A stretch of 64,000 nt of DNA from Lates calcarifer (GCF_001640805.2 NC_066838.1:11805132-11869131); one strand, 5' to 3'. Shown: positions 28,038 to 41,053, counted from the stretch's first letter. Program-made: numbers and translations. The notes: generated by a model not told the origin, from the letters alone.

Positions 28038-28250
28038 GTTTGAGTTTATCATTTGAGTCATTTTTAAAAAGTAACTAAGTAAGTTAAAAAAAAAAAAAAA
28101 GATTTAAGCCTCTCAATTGTGAGGATGGCTATGATGCTATGCTGTGCTATTAAACTGAATATCTTTGGGTTATGGACAGTTACTTAAACAAAATAAGACA
28201 TTTCGTAAATGTCCCAATGGGCTCTGAGAAAATTTGTCACAATTTCCAGT
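28038..28250 (+). mobile_element. Decayed palindromic teleost repeat, copy 1
   Basis: It keeps internal phrases of the family: TTTGAGTCATTTTTAAA, CTGAATATCTTTGGGTTATG, AAATAAGACATTTCGTAAAT and CACAATTTCC. Both ends are lost or diverged and an A homopolymer (28,086-28,100) interrupts it. Confidence 0.6.
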
Positions 28251-30110
28251 ACAAGTGAACATAACAAAACAGAAGATTACAGACACAAAATTGCCACCGA
28301 GTTGAATCAACGCATCTCTTATAAAAATGTATTTTCTGAGCATCACAAAGGTGCCATCTATTGCAGGGCTATTGCATTAGATTGCATTATATTTTACAGA
28401 TATTAATTTATCGTGTCAACCTCCTGAACAGTGTTCATGCTTGAATCATAAGCCCTCTCATCTTTTCCTGCCAACGACTTGGTCTCAATCATGACTGTAA
28501 TTTGAGAGCAGCCTGATTGTGTTAGGAGTTAGCTGATTGCTCTGATGAGCAGAGAGCTGCTGAAGAGAAGAAAGTGGGCCATCTCCGCTGAACAAATAAT
28601 GACACCAATAACAGCCATGGTGACAGAAAGGTTGCCAAAGAGACTGCGTCGTTTTTAAAACGACAGTCCTGTCACCTGCTCTATGAAATGCAAACTGGCC
28701 AGAAACAATCCTGCGTGAATTCAACCCTAGTACAACCTTGAGCCAAGGGCCTTGCAAACAGTAACACTATGGCAATGCAGTAGCACTATCTAAACCACAT
28801 TTTAGCTCTGTCCACAGAGTTAACCCTGTCTGTGGCTTTGCCCTATCATCATCCTTTAGGCAGCACGATGCAGCGTTCTCCAGTATACAAAGGCTAATGT
28901 AGGTAAATCACACCTAGTGGACTTGAGTGCTTGACAATAAGATTCTCAGCACACTAGCTAGCTCGAGTGGGCGAGAAATGAACCTTGTTATGCGTCCTGA
29001 CACTGGGCCCTGCTCCTGGGCAAATAAAAACATGCCTCTCACTTACTGGCTGCCTGCGCCCACAGCCCCATACATCAGCATTATAAAGGAGCTCGGCAGC
29101 CTCAAGGTCAGCTCAATTTCCTCCTGCCGTTATGAAGTATCAGAATCACAGCGAGAGGGGGCACCCACACACATGTAAAGAAATGATTTAGGAAGCAAGG
29201 AAGGGGAGGGAGAGGAAGAAAGAACGAAGGGGGGGATTCGGAGTGTGAAGGAGAGGCAGTGTCTAATACAATGGAGAACTGTGACAAACCACCAGGAGAG
29301 AGCCAGGCTCTTCTACAGTAAGGATGTGTGAGCATGGGCATTCGTGAGAAAACGTAGAGAACATTATTCCACACAGTAAGTGAATATAGTAGTCTGCAGT
29401 ATAAGTAATGGGATTGAACAGTTTTGTTTAACAAGCCGATTCCACTTGTGTAATTGCTCAAGTGTAGTCTGTGAAACTACAAAGCAATTAGGCCTACTGA
29501 ATTATTGTTTCAGAAAATGTGAATACGATGTTTACCATTTACTGTAATTAAATTCTAAGCTGTTACATGGGCATAACAGCGACCTAATGCAAACCTAATG
29601 CCTTTGTTCCTTTTGAGATCTGGGCCCATTCATCACATGCCCAAGCAATTTGATAAATTACACAGGAGCATGAAAGCTGATCATGTGCGTAGCAGAGTGC
29701 GGTGCGCGCGTGTTTGCCTCTGACTGAGTCGGCAGTCATCCTTGGCTGCCTCACTGGCTGAGGTTTGACATCTTCAGCTAAGAGCCTGGGGAAATAACAG
29801 CAAATTCACTTAATGGCACCACCTCATCTATTCCTCATACAGGGAGAGGAGGGAGCGAAGAGGGAGAGTTCCTTGAGGTGTTACAAAATGGCTGTGTGCT
29901 CTCGGCTGTGCCTGCCGTCTCTCCCATCCGTGGGGGTGCAGGTGTGTGGGTAAACACTGAGTGCATTGAGATCCATCATCGGCCTTGGTCAGCCACCAGC
30001 TGTAATTTGCAGTCAACTCTGACCCTTTTGTAGAAAAAAAAAAGCCAGCCAGCCTGTGCTGCCACTACGAAGCTTTTTGCGGTGACAGTGCAATCAGGTT
30101 TGATGTGCAT

Positions 30111-30112
<2 letters not shown>

Positions 30113-30151
<39 letters not shown>
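30113..30151. repeat. (GT)19 microsatellite
   Basis: An uninterrupted GT run, followed by GT-rich degenerate sequence to about 30,300. Confidence 0.97.
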
Positions 30152-30152
<1 letters not shown>

Positions 30153-30643
30153 TCATATATGGATACGTGTGTGTGTGATGATCTGTACGGGCAAAGACAA
30201 ATATATGCAGACCTAGATGCAGCGACGACATGCATGGCTGCAGGCAGGTGCATACGTGGTTGTGCAGGTGTAAGTAAGCATGAGTGTGTGCGTTTGTGTG
30301 TCTACGGGGAGTGTTACAGAGCCAGAGGTATAATGGCCCCACTCCATCTTTGTGTGAGGTATTGCAGAACAATCCAAAGCAGAGCACAGCAGCTGGGAGG
30401 GAGCCTGGGCTGGCTTGCAGTTGGATAACATCTCAGGGTAACAGCAGGTATGCTATCAGTGCAGCCCCAATCCCCTTAGGGCTATTTTCAGAGCCTCTGA
30501 CCCCAGTGTGACTGGCTGGATGACGTCTCTGTGCCAGCAGCACAGGAAGAGCAAGGCCCAAATCCACGCTGCTGCTTCCTCTCGGCTGCACAACATTTAA
30601 TTCCAGCAGCCCTGAACAGCTCTGCTATTGTTCAGATGTTTCA

Positions 30644-30645
<2 letters not shown>

Positions 30646-30676
<31 letters not shown>
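30646..30676. repeat. Poly(A) tract, 31 bases
   Basis: The longest A run in the window; no retroposon body is recognisable upstream. Confidence 0.95.
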
Positions 30677-30678
<2 letters not shown>

Positions 30679-31181
30679 CTCAACAGCTCAATGACTACGT
30701 TTACAGGGACTGCTCTTTCTCAATAATTCACCCAATTGAAATGTTATTCTTAATGATAAACTGCCATGTAAAAACACTTTTCCAATTACCCAACCTGAAT
30801 ATGGTCATAGCCACAGAAAGTATAATCACATTAGACATGTATTCCAATTGCATGATTCAACAGCATTTTCAATATGTGTACACCTTAATGGAATGATGAA
30901 TCACAGTCGGAGCTTTGACAGTGTTTTGAAGCGATCCGGCGGCTTGATAAAAGAGGCTCTACCATATGACTCAGTCTTCTTGTAGCTGCAAGATGTATGG
31001 TGTGGCATGAGGCAGAATACTGGAAGGAAACTCATACGGCAACATAATGTGGAGTAGGCAGCTAAACAGCAAATAAAAATGTAGAATAATGTCAGGTGTG
31101 AGATTGCTGCGGTCCACGTAAATGCAGTTGATAACATAATCACATCTAGAGCTACAACTACCGGTTATTTCAATTATCAAT

Positions 31182-31265
31182 AAAGGTAAATGGACTTTCC
31201 TACGTCACATTCACCCATTCACAGACATTCATACAGTGCTTGTTCTACATAAGTATAAAGCACTC

Positions 31266-31315
<50 letters not shown>

Positions 31316-31464
31316 GTTCACACAGATGATACATTGGGGGCAATTTGGGGTTCAGTATCTTGCCCAAATACACTTCCGCACTGGGACTGAAGGAGCCAGG
31401 GATCAAACCACTGACCTTTTCATTAGAGAGTGACCCGCTCTACCTCCTGAGCCACCGCCTCCCG
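31182..31464 (-). mobile_element. tRNA-derived SINE
   Basis: Read on the minus strand from 31,464, it begins with a tRNA-like head. The RNA polymerase III A box TGGCTCAGGAGGTAGAGCGG is followed about 30 bp later by the B box GGTTTGATCCC. The body (CTTGGGCAAGATACTGAACC-like) and the tail AGTCCATTTACC are typical of an abundant teleost SINE. A CA microsatellite lies inside. It sits within the older element at 31,147-31,714. Confidence 0.75.
31268..31313. repeat. (AC)23 microsatellite inside the SINE
   Basis: An uninterrupted AC run within the SINE body. Confidence 0.97.
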
Positions 31465-31719
31465 AAAATATGGCACTTATTATTTTCTCAATTAATTCAT
31501 TGTTTGTGAAAAAAATATTTAAAATGCTCATCACCTTTACCTAGAGCCTGAGGCAACATACTCAAATTACTTTTTTCCCAGTAAAAAAATATTTAAAAGA
31601 TATTAGTTTAGACATTTATGTTTAGACAAGGAAAAGCAACAAATCATTAAATGATTATTCAAAGAGTCTGCGATTAATTTTCTGTTGATCAATCGATTAC
31701 TACTATTGAGCACTAATCA

Positions 31720-34700
31720 CATCTATCAAGCTGAGCCAGATAACAAAAACTCAAGACCACGGTGGGAGCAGACGGTTATGGTTTAAAATGTGACTGGGAG
31801 GATGTTTTGTCCAACAGACATGTTATAAACCGAGGAATGAGTGAACTAGACAAAGGGAAAGCAACAGACTCCTCAAGTCCTGCGATGATAAAACTTCCTC
31901 TGAATGAAAAGACAAGAGGCTACTATCAGTCACAGTACAAAAATCTATCGCTGTTGTACCACTAAGGCCACGCTGTGCTCTCTGCATACATTTCTAGCAG
32001 TGGTGTCTGATAACAGCTACATAATATCTATCAGTGAGTGCAGTGGCGCTGGAGCGGGGAGATGGATGCCTCCCTGTGTGCCTCCCTCTTACATAAACCT
32101 CTCTCTCCTCTCCCATCTGAGCGAACGGCTTCCCGCTACTTGGCTCCCCGCGGTTAGGCTTGTCAGCCCCCTCTCCATCACTTTTCTCCGCACCTGCACC
32201 TGACATTGCGAGTATTCTGTCACCCACCTCTCCCTCATACCCCCACCCCGGAGAAAATGTTCAGCCCCGCCCAGCTAGCTCCCAGCAGCCCCTGGGGCAT
32301 GGGACAATTAAAAACGAGGCAGGAGCTCAGTCGAGCTGTCATGCTGAGTCTCAGATGGGACCTTGCCTGTATCACTGAAAAGGTGGTGGTGGTGGGGGGG
32401 GTTGGTATTAGAGCCCAAGGAAAATAATATACTATGTCTGTTGTACTTGAGATCAACATTCACTCTAGTGCAAGGTGATGGCAGCATATCAACACCCTGA
32501 AAGCAATGCAGTCTGGCTGGAGCGATATATTTGGCCTTACAGTATTCAGACATTGCCTGACTGCGTGTGCACACACACACACACACACACACAATTCCAC
32601 TGCTATATTCTGGTGTCAGCCAATTACAAGCCTGCCCTGACTGCCCTTGACTACACTCCCTAACCTCCCTCCACAATCCATGTCAAAACCCTCTGCACTG
32701 ATTTTTTTTGCCCCTCTTGCTCCTCTTTTTGCTTCTTCTTCTTCTTTTACTCAGTCTCTCTGTCTTTAGGGTATGAAATATTTAGCAGCCCCATCTAAAT
32801 ACACCTTCAGGCACTGAGTCAGAGCTGTCTCCCTCCCCAGGTAAGGAGGAACGAGAGCAAGGGAGAGGGGGAGACGGTGTGGAGGAGGACTCAGTGTAAT
32901 ATCTCATCAACATTATTAAATCATTTCTCCCCTCGGCAGTCCCTGGGTGGTCTCGGGTTGTGTTATTTCTCAGTCAGGGTTCAGTGGCCTCAGCTCCTAG
33001 GGTTGAGTTTGGCCGCTCTGCTCGACGAGTGCTGTGCTAAGCAGGTGTCAGGGGAGTTTCCCCTCAATTAAGCAAAGGTAAAGTAATGCCTCTCACCGTG
33101 GCAGCGCCATGAATACATTAGTCTTGCTGTCACCACAGGCTAGAGCATCGAGACGCGCAAAGAAGACAGACAGCTGGTCGCCTCAAACGCAACGCAAGCA
33201 GGTTAAACAAACTAGCACCAGGATTGTATTGTATAATACAGAAGGCTTATTCCACCTTTAATACCAAGCACATTGAAATGGCCTACAGGACGATACGATC
33301 TGAAAACCTTGAGTTATGTGGATGAATACATCAATATAATCAATTCTAATATATACCACAGGAGTAAACAGTGTAGTATCATTTTGTTTTAGAGTTACTG
33401 GGAGTTAGGCTAATGAGTTTGTATTAGCTGTCTGAGTGGATGACACTGGAGGACACCGAATCCTTGTTGTGTTAATTAAAGCTCAATGAAATGATGCCGA
33501 TGAAAAATTAGCATGACCTGCAGCCTCAGTGAGGGATACTGCCAGGAAAATGGGTCTCTCTGTTAAGTTGTTTTCAAGGCGAGGCTTAGAGAGAAAACGC
33601 TTTTTAGAAAATTGGAATCAAAATAAATCATTTTAACCAATTATCTGATTAACTAAAAGTGGCAAACATCTGAGGAATCAATTACTCTCAAGATAAGAAC
33701 AAATCACTTCTGACTATATTTTTATGACTATATATGATGACTGTGTAATTTATGTTTGTTACTTGCTAATTTGAAAAACAAAAATCAAAGCAACAACACC
33801 AGCAATCATATCAATCTATTTTGTCTCAGTTCAAAAATGTCAACTGCTTTCTTGGCATTTTTAGCCGGCACACTACAATCACCCTACTATTATATAAAAA
33901 TAGGTTTATAAAAGTGTGTCAACAGCAGCAATAATGCCTTCTTTTGTCAGTCTTTATGTGTGAGTATAACAGTGTGCTGGACAGGCGTATTGAAAGGGGC
34001 TGATTGATGGCTTCACTGTAGACTGTCTGTCCACCTCTCTCCCTGATGAGACATGTCAATGTAAAGACACATGAATGCAGCAGCCTGTCCTCCATTTTCT
34101 CCTCCTTTCCTCCTCCTCCCTTGTCAGAGGCAGGGAGAATGACGCAGTAAATACAGATGCTGTGTGCACCGTAATTCTGGGGCCCGCTGCCTTTTATCTG
34201 CCATGACAGCTTCTGCTGCTGTCGAAATCAAACGCCCGGGCGCGAGGAAAAAGCTAGTATTCCCTTTAATAAACTGCCAGGCAGAGCAGAGTGAGAGTAG
34301 AAAAGGAGGCACTCAGCTCTGCTCTGCACTGGCCAGGCTTCGCTAAGCAGCAGCTGAGGGAAGAAGGGAGAGAGAGAAATGGGGGAGAGCGCTCCTTCAG
34401 GCATTAGTTGGTATTATGCCGCTCACGCAGGCTCAGGCATCCAGCATCATTGCACTTACCAAGAGCCGTCTGAGCCAATCGGTCAGCGGGGAGCACTGGG
34501 CGCCCGGCAGAGATATGCACACCGACATGAGGACCTGAGTAAGAGACAGTGGGCAGCCCAGTCAGCACCTGCTCCCGGACTCATCCACGGGCCCTCTGAG
34601 CCGCCAGGGTCAATTAATTACATCCCTCGCTTAACGCTCTCCATTAGGATAAACAGAAATAAATGAAGAGCAGTCAGACAACAAGGAGGTCTCTGAAATG

Positions 34701-34735
34701 CCCCCCAGCAACATGACTGACCAACTCCTCCTCCT
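31720..34735. other. Non-coding stretch, probably rere intron
   Basis: No recognisable coding exon. It holds a CA microsatellite at 32,570-32,593 and, near 34,233-34,242, the palindrome CGCCCGGGCG in a short CpG-rich patch. Confidence 0.5.
32570..32593. repeat. (CA)12 microsatellite
   Basis: Twelve uninterrupted units. Confidence 0.97.
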
Positions 34736-34737
34736 GT

Positions 34738-35005
34738 TAATAAATCAATTAGTCAATCTAAAGAACTGACTGTTTTATCATGAATTAGTCACATGATTCA
34801 CATCAAATAAAAATGCTAAACATTTCCTGGTTACAGTTTCTCAAACGTGAGGGTTTGCAACATTTGTTTTTACTGTTAGACTGAAAAAATGTAAAGACAT
34901 TACTTTGAGCTGTCTGAAAGGCAGACTAGACAAAATATTCATTGATTAATTGGGAAAATAATTGATACATTATTAATAAGGAAAATAAGCTTTAGCCGCA
35001 GCCTT
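34738..35005 (+). mobile_element. Palindromic teleost repeat, copy 3 (near full length)
   Basis: It runs from AATCAATTAGTCAATC through AATGCTAAACATTTCCTGGT and AGTTTCTCAAACGTGAGGGT to ATTGATTAATTGGGAAAATA and AAATAAGCTTTAGCCGCAGC, the order expected for the family. Internal deletions shorten it. Confidence 0.7.
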
Positions 35006-35080
35006 GTGCACTGCAGCAGCTAGGACAGACAGATCCCATCTCCCCAAATTCTCCCACTGATTCTATGCGTACATGTGTAT

Positions 35081-35111
35081 GTGTGTGTGTGTGCGTGTGT
35101 GTGTGTGTGTG
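35081..35111. repeat. (GT)n microsatellite, interrupted
   Basis: A GT run with one GC interruption. Confidence 0.95.
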
Positions 35112-35219
35112 CTGCACAGGAGGACAAGGAGGGCTGCTGCTTTGGAAATAGACAGCTTTTTGTTCTGACCCCACAGCTGTCACTAGCATAAGAGAGCCAG
35201 TCACTGGCAGCACACATAA

Positions 35220-35222
<3 letters not shown>

Positions 35223-35291
<69 letters not shown>
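35223..35291. repeat. (CA)34 microsatellite
   Basis: The longest dinucleotide run in the window, uninterrupted. It is the reverse complement of the GT run 110 bp to its left. Confidence 0.97.
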
Positions 35292-35294
<3 letters not shown>

Positions 35295-36294
35295 CTGACA
35301 TTGCTGCAGGGGTGGGACAAGAGGGTTGTGCTTTAGGTGCCAAGACCCCTGAGGATACTGTTGTGATGCACAACTGCATTAGATGAGGAGGCAGGAGGGG
35401 TAAATCACTAAATACCTGGTCAGTGTTTAGAATCCCGCTCCTCTACAGCTCCCCTAACATCATTAACATCCTTCCTTTAAATCCAATTATGAGCCATGTG
35501 TGTCCACATCAATCAGCCATTTTCATTTGAGCCTGTGGTCTTCTTTATCACCATTACTGCTGCAGTAATTGAGGCGGCACTATGGAGAGGCTGTGCAGTC
35601 TACCTCCATCTGGGAGGTCAAGAGGAATGCAATTGGTTGACAATGATTATGCTCTGGCTGATTAGGCTATGGGCTACCGCTGAATATTTAGCACTGATTA
35701 GACTAAGCCCTGTAGAGAGCCATGTGGCTCACTAACAAAAGAGACAAGCCACAGGGCACAGAGAAAAGGCTAGCAATCAGCACAGGCTAGCTCAAACAGG
35801 CTATCTCATACTTTAAATGGCTGGATTAATCTGATCATCACATTTCTAGGTTGTGTTTAGCAACACTGTTTTTGTGATGGTATTATTGAGCAGTGTTTGT
35901 GAAGACAAACAACAGAATAAATATCATTTGTTTTAACCAACCATCGTAATACAATCTTCTGAAAAAAATCATTACAGAGAAGAAATTAATCAGAGGGTAG
36001 ACATTATTCACTACAAGGAAGTTTTATTGCTAAACTTGGAAATTTTTCAAACAATAATAGGGCTATATTTTTGCCTGTATGACAGGAAAGAATCCATACA
36101 AGTCCTGGGAAGATAGCGCAAAAGAGAGGAGATAGACACATTAATAAATGATACACAAAATGGCTCCTCTGATCCCCTTGTGGAAATGCCAGCACTTTTT
36201 CCTCATCAGTGATTGTGATATTTACACAGAAACTGAAGTGCACTCCTGATTGAAACTGGGGAGAGGGTGGATGAGGAAACACAGCAAAGATGTC

Positions 36295-36321
<27 letters not shown>
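36295..36321. repeat. (GA)13 microsatellite
   Basis: An uninterrupted GA run inside a longer purine-rich region (36,290-36,450). Confidence 0.95.
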
Positions 36322-36326
<5 letters not shown>

Positions 36327-36911
36327 AAGACAAGCGTGGTAAAAAGTGAAAGTAGAGAGGGGAAAAATGACCAGGAGAGATGACAGCAGGGAGAGCTGAG
36401 GAAGAGGGTGGGAGAGAAGGAGAAACAGATGGAGGAAGGCAGGGAGACGTACACTTATTTGCAGAGGCTTTAGCTGTCTTGATCCTCAATAAAGAGGTGA
36501 AACTGATTAGGTTTATATCAAACGGCTGCTTGTAACACGGTGCCTGTCGCTGAGAGCACAAATCACAGTCAAGTCAGGTTTTCCGTTTTTTTTCCGTTTG
36601 AAAGAGCCAGCTCTCTTCTCACTTGTCTCTCACTCTCTCCTTTATTCAATGCCGCACAGCCTCCTAGGGCGCCAGCTTGTCAGAGTGACAGATGCAGACA
36701 CGACCACTGACCTAAATCACTCTTTTCCAGCACATTAACCCCTGTGCCCCTACACCTTTAACGCAAAACACAAAACACTAACATAGGGAAACCATCCAAC
36801 ACGATCCTCACGCCATACTGCACAATTAGAAACGACCCACAGACCCCACCCCACTGTGTTATCAACCCCCTCCCTCCCTGAATGAAGCCTATTCTTGAAA
36901 TGCCTAAACAA

Positions 36912-36927
36912 GGGGGGGGGGGGGGGG
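36912..36927. repeat. Poly(G) tract, 16 bases
   Basis: An uninterrupted G run. Confidence 0.95.
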
Positions 36928-37613
36928 CAATCACAACGTCAGGCTAAATAAATCACCTTCTGCTGTTCCTAGAGGGACTTTTTCTATCCAGCATAGTGAC
37001 AAAAAAAGATGTTATGTGAAGAGGAGAGCAAAAAACCCACATTTTTGTCCACCAACATGGAAAGGATCAATAATACTTTAATTACTGTAGCCCATGTTTA
37101 TGAAATGCAATAATCATTCATTAAAGATGCAGACAGCGGCAAGCAGGCGGCCGGCCGGGCGTCAGGGCTGCGTGCAAGGGTAGGAAAAGGGAGGGGAGGG
37201 GAGGACTGGCGTAAATGATTCATGGTTTGATATCTCTCCTGTATAATGGGCTCCTCCGGGGAGTTGCTGGGGCTCCACTGCAGCGACTGACTGCCTAGCT
37301 GCCTAGATGGCTGGATGGCTGCCTGGCTCGCTCTGACTACTGCCCAGGCTGCTTCTGCCACCGCTGCCTGCTGCCCAAGATTAAAAAAGCCTTGCCTACC
37401 ATGAAAAGCGGCTCAGTGAAAACAGAGAGCGGGGATGTGCACATACACACATAAAAGGAAGCGGCTTGATTCAATATCGTCTGACAAAGTATCTGAGGGG
37501 GGTGGGGGGGGGTGAAAGACAAGAAAATATCAAAATCCTTCTAGGGAGAAAACACTGCCCGAAGAGATACTGGGGATACTTGTAACATCTAATGGGAATA
37601 TGGTAGCATTTCT

Positions 37614-37634
37614 AAAAAAAAAAAAAAAAAAAAA
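37614..37634. repeat. Poly(A) tract, 21 bases
   Basis: An uninterrupted A run. Confidence 0.95.
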
Positions 37635-37911
37635 CAACCCACCCCCACCTTGTCCTGCTTCACCAGTCTATTACCCCCACCCTGTACCTCCTCCTCACCC
37701 ATGGAAAGAGAGAGGGAAAAAAATGAAGAGATTAAGGTTGTAACGTGTTGGGCTAATCATAACATAGACAGTTTAGTGCCATCTCGCATAATTAAATGCT
37801 TTGCACTAACCACCTAATGCATACTAATTTGGAACAATCCACTCCTGGAGTTGGCAGACCATGAAGCTCCCTGCAAAGGAGGTGCTCGTTTCGCTCTCTG
37901 CACGTGTGCAT

Positions 37912-37938
37912 GTGTGTGTGAGAGAGAGAGAAAGAAAG

Positions 37939-37974
<36 letters not shown>
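37912..37974. repeat. Compound (TG)n-(GA)n-(AC)17 repeat
   Basis: A short TG run, then GA and GAAA units, then 17 AC units (37,941-37,974). The TG and AC arms are complementary and could pair across the purine loop. Confidence 0.9.
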
Positions 37975-37977
<3 letters not shown>

Positions 37978-38278
37978 TTTGCAGGGGAGTAAGGTGCTAA
38001 AGGTCAGGCTGTGGACTTGAAAGAAAAGGTCAAGCATTATTACAACATGACTAAATAAACAGGCTGTGCGCAGCCCCCAGCCAAGCCGCTGTGAATGCTG
38101 GAAGTCTCTACCTACACGCCGTACTACCTGTCTGTCTGTCTGGTTGGGATTCAGCTTCATCCCTTGTCTTTATCCACATATCCCTCCAGCTCTAAGACAG
38201 CTGACATGAGGACTGTCATATCCTGCCTAGATTCTTATCCCCCGCTGGCTTTATTGCTCTCTTCCTCCTGAGTCACAA

Positions 38279-38334
38279 ACACACACACACACACTCACAC
38301 AAAGAAAAAGAGAAAGAGAGAGAGAGAAAGAGAG

Positions 38335-38375
<41 letters not shown>
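38279..38375. repeat. (CA)n followed by a long GA/GAAA purine tract
   Basis: A short CA run is followed by about 70 bases of pure purine (38,302-38,375), mostly GA. Confidence 0.95.
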
Positions 38376-38377
<2 letters not shown>

Positions 38378-39271
38378 CAGGGCTGCTGGAGCGGGCTTTA
38401 AAGCACATTAATATTAATTGCACTAGCTGGAGTGATAACACAGACAAGATGCCCCTGTGAGGAAGCTGGGCGCAGGCAGCCCTGCTTTTTGTTAGCAGCA
38501 CTACTCATCTGTTGGATGGCCATGGTGAGACGGCAGAATGATGAGCATTTCATCTTTGAATCACTTGTTTTATATTAGAAGGGGTCTACCCTCGCCAGCG
38601 TGGGGAATTTGTGTTTGTGAGTAGTTACTGTGTGTAGGTGCGCGTGTGGTGGTGTGCGCGCATGTGCATGAGCGTGGGCATGCGCTGAGCGATAAGAACT
38701 AGGCAAGATGAATTATTAGGCTAGTGGCTACATCAACAGCAGTAGAAATGTGCTCCAAATAACACAGAGTGCTTAAGCGATCCTGCTTTTATCTCTCCTA
38801 CTACTCGTGGCTTGGCTACCTTTTATGTCCTCCACACTGAACTCAATATTCTGTGAGCAATGAGCTTTGCTAAAGATGTAAATAATCTGCTGTCCTGAGG
38901 AGAGAGCTTGCTTTTTCAGTACAGCGGAGTAAAAAATACAAATCGACTTCAAGCCTGGGTGCTGAGGCTCATCTCCACCTCTTAGCTTCCTTCTCCCCCT
39001 GTTGGAAAAGCATGTGGCTGTAGGCATCAACAGATGACAGCTATATCTCTACAGCCCTCCATTTTTTACTTCACGCTCTCTTTTTTCCTCTTTTGTCAAT
39101 TGCTTTTGAGAAGCCTGATGCTGTCATTACCGCCACCCCACAGTAGTGGGTTTTTGCTATACAGTTTTGTGCTCCTTTTCCGATTTCCCCCAAGACTCAT
39201 CAATGCCCCATTACCAAGTCAAATCAGGTGGTGCTGCAGAGATTTGCCGAGAACCACGGCTGCAAGCAGAG

Positions 39272-39295
39272 ACACACACACACACACACACACAC
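39272..39295. repeat. (CA)12 microsatellite
   Basis: An uninterrupted run. Confidence 0.95.
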
Positions 39296-39849
39296 GAGGA
39301 CTGTTTCAAGACGCCTGGGAGGTTTTCCACCAGCGGCTCCACAGGATCACGAACAGGGCGAGGAGGTGAACAGAGGAGAAATCACTGCTGGCTAAATGCT
39401 CGTGAGTGGTTTATGGCTCAGAGGGGCAGAGAGAGAGACAGAGATGTGGTAATGCATCTCTCTGACACTCCTTTAAGCGGCCGACCAGATTGTAATCTCC
39501 TGGGCCCACTAGTCACACATTATTGTTTCTCATTTCTCGTGTCACAAGCAATTAAAACGCGCCTGTCGATTCCTGTGACCCCCTGAGCTCCCTCATTCTC
39601 CATTTGGTTACAAACAAAATACACACACACAAGTCTAAAAAAGAAAAATCTACTCATTTGACCTCCATACCCCCCCCCACCCCCCATACACCTGCACTCC
39701 CAAGCTAAATTCCCAGAGAATGTCACAAGTATTTCTCACTTTCATTGTTTTTATCTCTCTACGACAGCAGACACAAGGTGGACAAGCCCTGTGTAATGTA
39801 AGCAGCTACGTTAGGAAGGTAGAGTAATAGAGAAAGAAGAGAAAAACAA

Positions 39850-39867
39850 GGGGGGGGGGGGGGGGGG
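39850..39867. repeat. Poly(G) tract, 18 bases
   Basis: The longest G run in the window. Confidence 0.95.
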
Positions 39868-40287
39868 TGAGAGGGGATAAAGACGACGTGTCCTTTTAGT
39901 TTTCTCTGCCTGTTGTCATCCTCTTCACAGCAGCAGCTGCACAGGCAAGACAAAAAAACTCTGGGGAAGAGTCAGGCAGAGGGAAAAGAGAAAAAAGAAA
40001 TAAAGCGGCATTGTGCATTGTTTTATGTAGAGATTTACACAAGCCTGTCGTTGATTAGAGGAAAAGACTGAGTGCTAAATACAGAGGGAAACAGGGAGAA
40101 GACAGGAGGACTGCTGGTTCTCCAAGGAGGGGTCTCTGAGGGCTGCCAGAGGTGGTGGTGAATCTCTTCCCTGTGACAGAGCTGTCGCACTGAGGAGTGA
40201 AATTTAAACTCCTGCTGTCAGGAGAATTTTTTTGGCTTTCATTACAACCGAGCACGTGTTGTCTATGTGCTTGTGCGTGCATCCCGA

Positions 40288-40299
40288 GTGCACGTGCAC
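40288..40299. other. Palindrome GTGCACGTGCAC with central E-box
   Basis: A 12-bp perfect palindrome centred on CACGTG, within an alternating purine/pyrimidine CpG-rich patch. Confidence 0.6.
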
Positions 40300-40548
40300 G
40301 AGCACGATGTGAAGCCAGACGCCACCTTCCTCTGCTTACTACATTCGGTGTTTGCAGGAAGCGCTGGCTTTGTGCCAGGCAGATCGTTTGCTTTGTGCCA
40401 AGAATAAAAGAGAAGACTGAAAGTCTGACAGCGTTCTCCACGCGCTCAATCACAATCATGAAATCTGTGCACAAACAAAACATCCCCAACCTTGATGAGA
40501 GATTCATGCAATGGTGCTGCTCTATCTCACCTGCCAATCCTGTTGTTT

Positions 40549-40568
40549 AAAAAAAAAAAAAAAAAAAA
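40549..40568. repeat. Poly(A) tract, 20 bases
   Basis: An uninterrupted A run. Confidence 0.95.
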
Positions 40569-41053
40569 CAAATTAACCACAGCAAATCAACATGGAACGC
40601 TGCTCACTGGACCCATCCAGTTGCAGTAATTTAAAATGTGACGAGCACTTAATCAAGTCATCATCAGGAGCACCCCACTAATTTATAACTGAAAAGGCAG
40701 AGAAAGAGCTTTTGGGGGTTAGACTGGAATAAGCCCATCTATACAGAGAACCAGGACTCAGCAATGCCATGCCAAATAGCATTTTCTTCATATGAGGAAG
40801 GCAGTGAAATGGGGAGAGGAGGAGGGGGAGGATTTGGCCTCCTAGTGCGCTGCTATGCCCCAGCTCGGCTAAGTGACAGTGAATCCTACAGTGAGTCGAT
40901 TTGCTGCTTTTGAGTGCCCGGAAACTTGTCTGGCAGAGTGCTCGCAAGGGAGAGAGATAGATGGGAGAATGTGGGGACTGAGCCTCACCTCTCGGTGTCT
41001 TCTATTTGTCTGTTCATCCCTGGAGGCTTTTGGGCTGCTTGGTACAACAAAAA

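Larger units (their letters stand above)
17060..31140. other. Long non-coding stretch, probably rere intron
   Basis: No recognisable coding exon. It contains G, AC, GA and GT simple repeats, one decayed interspersed repeat (28,038-28,250) and one exon-like GC-rich segment near 26,470-26,523. Most of 24,830-25,380 is distinctly AT-rich. Confidence 0.55.
31147..31714 (-). mobile_element. Palindromic teleost DNA-transposon-like repeat, copy 2, split by a SINE
   Basis: The left end AGAGCTACAACTACCGGTTA (31,149-31,168) and the right end TCGATTACTACTATTGAGCACT fit the imperfect terminal inverted repeats of a common teleost element. Internal pieces such as TATTTTCTCAATTAATTCAT and TGCGATTAATTTTCTGTTGA support this. 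The body is interrupted at about 31,182 by a SINE and resumes at about 31,465. Confidence 0.7.

Noticed and set aside
30094..30431. Overlapping open frames made of CVCV or HTHT repeats
   Set aside because: They are translations of the GT/CA microsatellite in different frames; the same applies to the frames at 212-454, 34,992-35,379, 37,792-38,160 and 60,631-60,868.
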